Below, one piece after another: positions 1 to 4,118 of a stretch of 6,620 bases of DNA (positions within the stretch are counted from its first letter, which is position 1; each line of letters begins with the position of its first letter). Made by a program: the position numbers and the translations under genes. The DNA lies in the NCBI GenBank assembly GCA_035628335.1, contig DASPKA010000061.1:1-6620 (forward strand), in the 5' to 3' direction. The stretch comes from DASPKA01 sp035628335 (GTDB taxonomy: Bacteria > Patescibacteriota > Doudnabacteria > UBA920). The notes under the pieces were generated by a model, which was given only the letters and a program-made list of their open reading frames with translations, did not search any database and had not been told where the DNA came from.

Positions 1-127
1 CGAACGAAGCAGTGCCCACAACAGTCAAGTAACCGGGAAGTGAAAGGTTTGTAAGAGAAATCTGACCAAGGGTGGCGGTGCCGGTTACGGTGAGGTCGCC
101 TACTACTGTTGAGCTGCCGTTTGAGAT
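1..127 (-). repeat. 127-bp perfect direct repeat, C-terminal-side copy (may extend past window)
   Basis: Identical to 754-880 over every base visible. The match runs to the window edge, so the true repeat may be longer. Lack of even synonymous differences points to recent duplication or gene conversion rather than old repeat descent. Confidence 0.95.
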
Positions 128-2629
128 AAACCGAGCAAACACTGCACTTGTTCCAACAGTAAGGTTTGGGACACTCAAGCTATAATTTTCCAAAATCGTA
201 GTGTTGCCAGATACACGAATTGCACCAACTCCACTTAAACGCAGAATATTGTTCGCTGTTATCGTCACATCATCACCCATCAGTGTGGTAGTTGGACTGT
301 TCAGACTACCAATTGACGTACTCCCAGTTGAGCTACCACAAGCGATACAAGTATTAAAGTTTGAGTCTCTATTTATGTCCGTAGCCCCTTGTAGTACTGT
401 CAGGCCCGAGTTCTGCAAGAAGGTTAAGTATACTCCTGCAAGAGTTGAGGACCCTGTAACTACAGCAGAACCAAATGTGCCAAACTGTGCGCTTAACCCT
501 GTTGTTGCAGTTGTCCCAGTAACATTTTGGTTAGCAACACTGGCAAATGTTGTAGACAAGCCGGTTGTAGTAGCAGTACCAGTAGTACTTGAATTTGTGA
601 AGGCAGCAAATGGTGCTGAAATTCCACCGTTTGTTGAAGTACCACTTACAGTTAGTGAGCTTGTAGAAATGTAAGTTGAAGAAATACCCACTGAGGTTGT
701 GGTGCCTGAGACACTTGCGCTTACAATCTGCGCAGCGTTAATGGTTGCGGTACCGAACGAAGCAGTGCCCACAACAGTCAAGTAACCGGGAAGTGAAAGG
801 TTTGTAAGAGAAATCTGACCAAGGGTGGCGGTGCCGGTTACGGTGAGGTCGCCTACTACTGTTGAGCTGCCGTTTGAGATGTATCCCGCGGACGTTAAGA
901 AGCCAGTGGTTGCAGTGCCTGAGGTCAATGTGGTAACTACAGTAGCACCAGCATTTAGTGCGCCATTTACCGTGGAACTTCCAGTTGAGATAAACCCAGC
1001 TTGCAATGAAGCTAGAGCAGATGCATTTAGAGCTTGAGTATTGAGTGTCCCAACAATAGTAGATGAACCAGTGATTACCGCACTGTTTGTAAATGATGCC
1101 AGGCCAGTAGCATTAATGGCACCGACAACTGTGGAAGAACCTGTAGAAACATAGCCTTGATTGAGTGAACTGAGACCAGTAACGACTAGACTACCTGCAA
1201 CAGTTGAACTACCAGTGGAAATGTATCCATTGTTCAATACCGCAAGTCCAGTGGTAGTTAATGCTCCAGAAATAGTTGATGACCCACCAGAAATATACCC
1301 ACCCTGCAACACAGAGAGACCGGAAACATTAATTGCATTTGCTGCTAAGTAGCTGGTTGCCGAAATACCTGGAGCTGTTACCGTTCCATTTACTGCCAAT
1401 GAACCAGTGGTAAGACTTCCAATTAACGCTGAATTAGCATTTGCTGAGGTGAAAGTTCCAAATGTAGCAGATAATCCTGTTGTTGCAGTTGTCCCAGTAA
1501 CATTTTGGTTAGCAACACTGGCAAATGGTGCTGAAATTCCACCGTTTGTTGAAGTACCGGTAACTGTCAGCGCATTTAACTGCCCATAGGCTGCATTTAT
1601 CCCTCCTGCTGTTATAGTACCTACTGAATTTAAGTTATTTACTACTAAGTACCCCGCTGACACACCTGCCAAAGAAGAAGTTCCAGTGTTCTGCAGGAAA
1701 TTTACGTTTACTCCTGCAAAACTCGAGGAACCAGTCACGGAAATAGTTCCACCAAACATGCTTGCGCCACCGGCAACCGTAAGGGCATTTGTTCCAGTTA
1801 TAGTAGTTGTGCCTTGAGTGATGTTACCACTCGAATCAATGCTTAACCGTGGCATGTTTGATGTCAACAAACTAAAAGCAAACGCGTCTTGCGTACCCAC
1901 GCTTTGGTTAACACCCAGTGTATTTCCTCCATTCGCCAGACAACTTCCACAAGCGCCTGGTGCAGTCCACGAAAGGGTAGAAACCCCTGCAACCGGAGCA
2001 GTTGCAGCTAGGACATATCCTGCCAACGGGTCTGCAGTAGGTAGAACATATGTAATATCGGAGATTCTTGTATTTGGTGAAGTAAAGTGCGTAATGTTAC
2101 CAGAACCAGATGATTTAAACCCAAGCTTGGTTCCTCCGGTTAAAACAGAGCTTGTCCCAGTTTGAACAAAATCACTTGAATATAAGCCATTTAAGGCCCC
2201 CGAATTCAAAGAATATGGAACAGAGTTAATCTTAACTCTGGGGGTCATTTCTATATCCGAGCCTACTTGCAGACTTAAATATAGAGGGTTGTAATAAAAA
2301 ATATTAGATGGCAGAGGATTGCCGCTGGCAACGCCCAGCTCAACAGCCACTACCCCACCTTTTACTAAAGCAGGATTACTATTGGCAGAAGTATGCGACC
2401 CGGTCCAGAGAAGTGTGCCTCCTGTTTGGCTGTTATATATGCGAAAAACTATGTCATAGAATCCATCGCTTACTAATGTTCCTGAGCTATTATTTAATTG
2501 TCCAGCAAAGCTTATATCTTGACTCACTCCGAGTGCTGCATTAGCAATTCTTGTTTCAAAAATGGGTAAAAATGAGTAAAGTATTGCAAAAAATACCAGA
2601 AAACTCAAAAGTTTCCTGTATCTTGGCAC
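1..2629 (-). CDS. Partial secreted beta-repeat surface protein, Patescibacteria type (C-terminal end outside window)
   Basis: The minus frame is open from 2629 to base 1 (876 complete codons) and has no stop in the window. The frame has no ATG near its beginning. I chose GTG at 2627-2629 because it places a clean signal peptide at the N-terminus: basic MPRYRKLL, then hydrophobic SFLVFFAILYSFLPIF, then a likely cut after ANA (about residue 31). In-frame TTG codons upstream are alternatives, and no start has a good Shine-Dalgarno site. Residues about 36-155 form a module containing GQLNNSSGTLVSDGFYD, GSDIEMTPR and INSVPYSLNSGALNGL. I recognise it from large Patescibacteria secreted proteins and tail-fibre-like proteins. 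The rest is Thr/Ser/Gly/Ala/Val-rich, with short TGSST, VTGT and GLA motifs that suggest stacked beta strands. A Cys pair (CIAC, residues 761-764) opens a differently worded stretch containing GDDVTITANN. It is probably exported and surface-exposed. Adhesion is a guess, and a virion-fibre origin is not excluded. Confidence 0.88.
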   Translation of the reverse strand, partial: MPRYRKLLSFLVFFAILYSFLPIFETRIANAALGVSQDISFAGQLNNSSGTLVSDGFYDIVFRIYNSQTGGTLLWTGSHTSANSNPALVKGGVVAVELGVASGNPLPSNIFYYNPLYLSLQVGSDIEMTPRVKINSVPYSLNSGALNGLYSSDFVQTGTSSVLTGGTKLGFKSSGSGNITHFTSPNTRISDITYVLPTADPLAGYVLAATAPVAGVSTLSWTAPGACGSCLANGGNTLGVNQSVGTQDAFAFSLLTSNMPRLSIDSSGNITQGTTTITGTNALTVAGGASMFGGTISVTGSSSFAGVNVNFLQNTGTSSLAGVSAGYLVVNNLNSVGTITAGGINAAYGQLNALTVTGTSTNGGISAPFASVANQNVTGTTATTGLSATFGTFTSANANSALIGSLTTGSLAVNGTVTAPGISATSYLAANAINVSGLSVLQGGYISGGSSTISGALTTTGLAVLNNGYISTGSSTVAGSLVVTGLSSLNQGYVSTGSSTVVGAINATGLASFTNSAVITGSSTIVGTLNTQALNASALASLQAGFISTGSSTVNGALNAGATVVTTLTSGTATTGFLTSAGYISNGSSTVVGDLTVTGTATLGQISLTNLSLPGYLTVVGTASFGTATINAAQIVSASVSGTTTSVGISSTYISTSSLTVSGTSTNGGISAPFAAFTNSSTTGTATTTGLSTTFASVANQNVTGTTATTGLSAQFGTFGSAVVTGSSTLAGVYLTFLQNSGLTVLQGATDINRDSNFNTCIACGSSTGSTSIGSLNSPTTTLMGDDVTITANNILRLSGVGAIRVSGNTTILENYSLSVPNLTVGTSAVFARFISNGSSTVVGDLTVTGTATLGQISLTNLSLPGYLTVVGTASF
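498..643 (-). repeat. Mosaic repeat, long form
   Basis: Bases 498-549 match 1476-1527 exactly (52 bp), and bases 606-643 match 1521-1558 exactly (38 bp). Compared with the other copy, this one carries 63 extra bases (21 codons) between two GCAAATG heptamers at 543-549 and 606-612. Its protein reads TSTNGGISAPFA, then AAFTNSSTGTATTTGL and a few more residues, then SVANQNVTGTTATTG. Confidence 0.9.
754..880 (-). repeat. 127-bp perfect direct repeat, N-terminal-side copy
   Basis: This stretch is base-for-base identical to 1-127. It encodes 42 residues (about 584-625 of the surface protein), from ISNGSSTVV to VVGTASF. The two copies are 753 bp apart, exactly 251 codons, so the reading frame is kept. 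Identity stops abruptly at the codon before ISNGS (GYIS here, RFIS in the other copy). Confidence 0.95.
998..1300 (-). repeat. Tandem 24-residue repeats in the surface protein
   Basis: Three consecutive units of 72 bp (1300-1229, 1228-1157, 1156-1085) each encode a 24-residue motif. The motif starts with GY(I/V)S(T/G)GSST(I/V) and ends with TGL(A/S) plus a short V/S-LN or SFTN tail. A longer, degenerate 29-residue unit follows (1084-998, beginning SAVITGSSTIVG), and then GFISTGSSTV at 997 starts another. At the base level the units have diverged, so they are older than the perfect 127-bp repeat. A 24-residue period is about one turn of a beta-helix, so a stacked solenoid is plausible. Confidence 0.85.
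1476..1558 (-). repeat. Mosaic repeat, short form
   Basis: This 83-bp stretch is the short version of 498-643, lacking one 63-bp, 21-codon unit. Only one GCAAATG (1521-1527) remains at the junction. That is the expected product of recombination or slippage between the two heptamers in the long form, or the long form arose by the reverse gain. Confidence 0.9.
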
Positions 2630-2794
2630 TACAATAGCACCGGAAGACAATAAGTTTGAACTTCTATTTCTTATCAAAAACGTAAAGATAAACCTTTATG
2701 TTTCTTTTATTTATAAGCAAATAACGCAAGCATGCGTCTCGCCTAAACAAATAAATTGTTTCAAAATTTTTTTGGTTTTTATTAAAAAACCATT
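2630..2794 (-). other. Long AT-rich 5' untranslated leader of the surface-protein gene
   Basis: If transcription starts near 2794 and translation at 2629, the mRNA has a leader of about 165 bases. It contains three small hairpins: GGTTTTT/AAAAACC at 2774-2791, AAACAA/TTGTTT around 2745-2761, and ACGCA/TGCGT around 2724-2737. I see no convincing coding frame here. A minus-strand frame from 2914 to 2711 crosses the end of the upstream gene and its terminator and is dismissed. Confidence 0.5.
2774..2791 (-). promoter_or_regulatory. Predicted 5'-terminal mRNA stem-loop
   Basis: A perfect 7-bp stem (GGTTTTT with AAAAACC, 4-base loop) lies within about 3 bases of the predicted start of the surface-protein transcript. 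Stem-loops at mRNA 5' ends are known to protect transcripts such as E. coli ompA. That role is an inference here. The stem is mostly A-T, hence weak. Confidence 0.4.
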
Positions 2795-2800
2795 AATAAT

Positions 2801-2809
2801 ATTATACCA
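2801..2809 (-). promoter_or_regulatory. Extended -10 promoter (TGGTATAAT) for the surface-protein gene
   Basis: On the minus strand TGG directly precedes a perfect TATAAT (2806-2801), which is the extended -10 form. No good -35 box sits 17 bases upstream (AATGGG), as is usual when the TGn element is present. Transcription would start near 2794. The promoter begins immediately after the T-tract of the neighbouring gene's terminator. Confidence 0.6.
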
Positions 2810-2810
2810 C

Positions 2811-2840
2811 AAAATAAAAAACACCCATTTAATATGGGTG
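2811..2840 (-). terminator. Rho-independent terminator of the zinc-ribbon membrane protein gene
   Basis: On the minus strand CACCCAT-ATTAA-ATGGGTG (2840-2822) forms a perfect 7-bp stem with a 5-base loop. It is followed, after one T, G and T, by a T-rich run to about 2811. It begins 15 bases after the stop codon of the gene ending at 2856. Confidence 0.85.
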
Positions 2841-2855
2841 GGAAACTTATATAGT

Positions 2856-3608
2856 TTATACACTAGACAATGAGAGAACCAACGCCAAGATAGCAAGTAG
2901 GCCAAGGAATGCAAACAATACCAGCCCTATGACCTTAACCAAGCGTTTTGTGCTGACTTTATACTGCTCTTTCCAAGGAATTTCTGTTTTCTCAATTCCA
3001 TCAGCGTTTTTCTTGGGTTTTGCAGCTTGTAAATCTTGTATAGATGTAGGTTTACTAAATTTAAATGCAAAATAGATGCCACAAGCGACTATCAAAAATC
3101 CAATAGGTCCGCTGTTTTTAAATGACTCAGACAACATTAGCCACCAGTTAAATGGAGAAACCCAGTCTACACCGCTAGAAGGGTCTTCCATTTTAAAGTA
3201 TTGGTCCATAAAATACATATAAGTCACAGCTTTCCCCAGTGCAATGCCAAAAATCGCGTAAATAACTGCAAGTGCTTGAAGTTTTACAGTTTTCTTCTTA
3301 CCAGCTCCATAATTTACACAAAGAGCGGTCAAATACCCTATTCCAATAGCAATATATCCGACTTCTCTGTCAGTACTCACTGCAATTAAGCTCCAGGCTG
3401 CTGCCCCAGCCACCGCACCTATAAATCCAAGACCCACAGCACCTATTGCATTAATATCTTCCTGTTCTACCCGAAGCTTACTTTCTAGAGTAAGTGTGCA
3501 GTCAGGACATAACCCTTCACTGCTTTCATATGCAAGCTGCTTGCCGCAGTTTACACAAGAGCCTTTTTCATAAGCCTTGGATCCAAGTTCTATTTTAAGT
3601 TCATCCAT
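2856..3608 (-). CDS. Zinc-ribbon membrane protein, 250 residues, unknown function
   Basis: The protein starts with a compact cysteine motif, CVNC at 18-21 and CPDC at 34-37 (CxxC-x12-CxxC), a classic zinc-ribbon spacing that predicts one bound zinc on the cytoplasmic side. About five hydrophobic segments follow, near residues 53-77, 84-101, 110-132, 166-184 and 223-247. A Lys-rich loop (186-222) precedes the last one. The stretch GFIGAVAGAAAW…GYIAIGIGYL…GAGKKK recalls a widespread uncharacterised bacterial membrane domain (hydrophobic, often joined to a zinc ribbon). I have no function for it. ATG at 3606-3608 has no Shine-Dalgarno site at the proper distance. A possible promoter at 3618-3645 would start the mRNA about 3 bases before it. 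The gene is bounded by terminators on both sides and so is likely monocistronic. It could be a sensor or a membrane-assembly factor, but nothing here decides that. Confidence 0.88.
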   Translation of the reverse strand: MDELKIELGSKAYEKGSCVNCGKQLAYESSEGLCPDCTLTLESKLRVEQEDINAIGAVGLGFIGAVAGAAAWSLIAVSTDREVGYIAIGIGYLTALCVNYGAGKKKTVKLQALAVIYAIFGIALGKAVTYMYFMDQYFKMEDPSSGVDWVSPFNWWLMLSESFKNSGPIGFLIVACGIYFAFKFSKPTSIQDLQAAKPKKNADGIEKTEIPWKEQYKVSTKRLVKVIGLVLFAFLGLLAILALVLSLSSV

Positions 3609-3617
3609 AATGAGAGT

Positions 3618-3645
3618 AGAGTACCATTCCTGTGAAAAAAAACAA
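3618..3645 (-). promoter_or_regulatory. Weak candidate promoter for the zinc-ribbon gene
   Basis: On the minus strand TTGTTT (3645-3640), a 16-base spacer and TACTCT (3623-3618) preceded by TGG make a possible promoter with an extended -10. It would give a start near 3611, three bases before the ATG. It overlaps the T8 run of the upstream terminator. The -10 match is only 4 of 6, so readthrough from upstream is the main alternative. Confidence 0.3.
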
Positions 3646-3681
3646 GTAAAAGCGCCCTAATCCTGGAAGGATTGAGGCGCT
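3635..3681 (-). terminator. Strong rho-independent terminator of the 60-residue gene
   Basis: On the minus strand the 31-base element 3681-3651 folds into a long stem. AGCGCC pairs with GGCGCT; after one mismatch a seven-pair inner stem includes one G-T pair; the loop has 3 bases. TTTACTTG and then eight Ts (3642-3635) follow. The hairpin starts 8 bases after the stop codon at 3690. Confidence 0.85.
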
Positions 3682-3689
3682 TAGCATCA

Positions 3690-3872
3690 CTAACTGCGCT
3701 TTGTTGGCGATGACTCATTTTGGTCTGCAGGCTTTTCCTGCTTGCCTGTTTGTCGGACATTATCCTCTGCTTTAGTTCTTTCACGACGAAAGATAGGAAT
3801 GTCAGGTTTTTGAGCACGTCCACGCAGCACAGCCATAGTGAATTCAAAATAGCCATCATTCGGTTCGCACAT
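3690..3872 (-). CDS. Small hydrophilic protein, 60 residues, unknown function
   Basis: I accept this short frame as a real gene because its signals fit. A GGAG Shine-Dalgarno lies 5 bases before ATG 3870-3872, and a strong terminator begins 8 bases after the stop. The protein starts MCEPNDGYFEFTMAVLRGRAQ, then has PDIPIFRRERTK (residues 23-34). It ends in a highly charged tail rich in Lys, Gln, Glu, Ser and Pro (residues 35-60) that is probably disordered. It has no membrane segment, signal peptide or metal motif; the single Cys is residue 2. The leader upstream has its own promoter and a terminator-like hairpin, so expression may be conditional. I do not recognise the family. The basic stretch at 29-34 and basic C-terminus would allow nucleic-acid or ribosome contact, but that is speculation. 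The overlapping minus frame 3590-3859 is a shadow that reads through the terminator. Confidence 0.75.
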   Translation of the reverse strand: MCEPNDGYFEFTMAVLRGRAQKPDIPIFRRERTKAEDNVRQTGKQEKPADQNESSPTKRS

Positions 3873-3877
3873 AGTAA

Positions 3878-3881
3878 CTCC
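3878..3881 (-). promoter_or_regulatory. Shine-Dalgarno site GGAG
   Basis: GGAG on the minus strand, 5 bases before ATG 3872. It is the only textbook ribosome binding site among the four larger coding starts in this window and is the main reason for accepting the 60-residue gene. Confidence 0.8.
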
Positions 3882-3896
3882 TATTGTTTATCCAAT

Positions 3897-3926
3897 AAAA
3901 AACACCTCAAGGTATCCCAAGAGGTG
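3897..3926 (-). terminator. Terminator-like hairpin between leader and 60-residue gene (possible attenuator)
   Basis: On the minus strand CACCTC (3926-3921) pairs with GAGGTG (3908-3903). Two further G-C pairs lie inside a T-T internal loop, and six Ts (3902-3897) follow. It sits 23 bases after the stop of a possible leader peptide and 16 bases before the GGAG site, so it would cut the transcript ahead of the 60-residue gene. It could instead simply end a short independent RNA. Confidence 0.65.
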
Positions 3927-3948
3927 CGTAGGTAAGTACTAAAATCTC

Positions 3949-4020
3949 TTACAGGTTACGCAAAAGCTCTCGAGAACCTCGAGGCATACAACAAATAAAG
4001 TTGTATTGCGTGTACTGCAT
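3949..4020 (-). CDS. Possible leader peptide, 23 residues
   Basis: ATG 4020-4018 opens a 23-codon frame ending in TAA at 3951-3949. The ATG coincides with the transcription start predicted from the promoter at 4027-4055, so it would be leaderless. The peptide has a Cys-Cys pair (residues 10-11) and a second half reading PRGSRELLRNL, with three Arg and three Leu. An inner ATG at residue 12 is an alternative start. A perfect hairpin CTCGAG-GTT-CTCGAG (3983-3969) lies in the PRGSRE codons. No Shine-Dalgarno is present and the frame is short enough to be chance. Its place before a terminator hairpin is what makes it worth listing. Confidence 0.35.
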   Translation of the reverse strand: MQYTQYNFICCMPRGSRELLRNL

Positions 4021-4063
4021 ATATAAATATTGCACCATTCAGTGATTATTGTCAAGCAGTACA
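4011..4063. repeat. 8-bp inverted repeat flanking the minus-strand promoter (candidate operators)
   Basis: TGTACTGC at 4011-4018 and its perfect complement GCAGTACA at 4056-4063 enclose the promoter. One arm touches the TTGACA box and the other lies just downstream of the predicted start, with 45 bp centre to centre. The arms are too far apart for a likely RNA hairpin to be the main role, and only one arm would be transcribed from the minus promoter. Paired binding sites for a regulator are the better reading, though chance is possible for 8 bp. Confidence 0.4.
4027..4055 (-). promoter_or_regulatory. Promoter driving the leader and 60-residue gene
   Basis: A perfect TTGACA -35 box (4055-4050) is followed after 17 bases by CAATAT (4032-4027), or after 18 by AATATT, which matches TATAAT at 4 of 6. 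The start would fall near 4018-4020. The -35 box is convincing and the -10 is weak. Confidence 0.55.
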
Positions 4064-4101
4064 AAAACAAGGCAGGTTATGCTAAAGGTCTAATAACGAT
4101 T

Positions 4102-4110
4102 TGCTACAAT
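4102..4110 (+). promoter_or_regulatory. Extended -10 promoter (TGCTACAAT) for the large plus-strand gene
   Basis: TG at 4102-4103, one base, then TACAAT at 4105-4110 (5 of 6 to TATAAT) form an extended -10 element. No clear -35 box lies 17 bases upstream. The expected start, 6-8 bases downstream (4116-4118), falls one to three bases before ATG 4119. Confidence 0.65.
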
Positions 4111-4118
4111 AATAGCAC

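Larger units (their letters stand above)
3897..4020 (-). ncRNA. Structured leader RNA or short independent transcript, about 120 bases
   Basis: A transcript from about 4020 to the T6 run at 3897 would contain four hairpins in order: ATACAAC/GTTGTAT (4006-3986, 7 bp), CTCGAG/CTCGAG (3983-3969, 6 bp), GTAAG/CTTAC (3952-3932, 5 bp) and the terminator hairpin. AAGAG (3950-3946) can also pair with CTCTT (3923-3919), which would compete with the terminator's first arm. I recognise no known riboswitch, T-box, SRP or 6S signature. It may be an attenuating leader for the 60-residue gene or a small RNA. Confidence 0.4.

Noticed and set aside
201..1589. Plus-strand open frames of 60-157 codons (201-674, 825-1037, 1161-1352, 1407-1589)
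   Set aside because: They are antisense shadows of the low-complexity minus-strand repeats. Their Val/Pro-rich products mirror Thr/Gly codons, they lack ribosome sites, and the 876-codon minus frame explains the region.
1..2200. CRISPR-like or transposon-like repetition
   Set aside because: Repeats are in coding frame, vary in length and spacing, lack uniform spacers, and show no terminal inverted repeats or transposase.
1818..2544. Plus-strand frames 1818-2165 and 2308-2544
   Set aside because: Opposite the N-terminal module of the surface protein, which has recognisable motifs on the minus strand; the plus products show none.
2711..2914. Minus frame of 67 codons spanning the end of the zinc-ribbon gene
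   Set aside because: It overlaps that gene out of frame and runs through its terminator and the next promoter.
3609..3627. An 8-codon frame (ATG 3627) whose TGA overlaps the start of the zinc-ribbon gene
   Set aside because: Its AGGA directly abuts the ATG, too close for a ribosome site, and such a short frame is expected by chance.
3590..3859. Minus frame of 89 codons overlapping the 60-residue gene
   Set aside because: It reads through a strong terminator hairpin and has no Shine-Dalgarno, while the 3690-3872 frame has both a ribosome site and a terminator.
3201..3935. Plus-strand frames 3201-3389 and 3720-3935
   Set aside because: Antisense to supported minus-strand genes; the second runs through a terminator hairpin.
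3903..3985. tRNA-like arms (GAGGTTCTCGAG and CACCTC/GAGGTG)
   Set aside because: No T-loop consensus, acceptor stem or anticodon arm can be assembled; the hairpins fit a leader with a terminator better.
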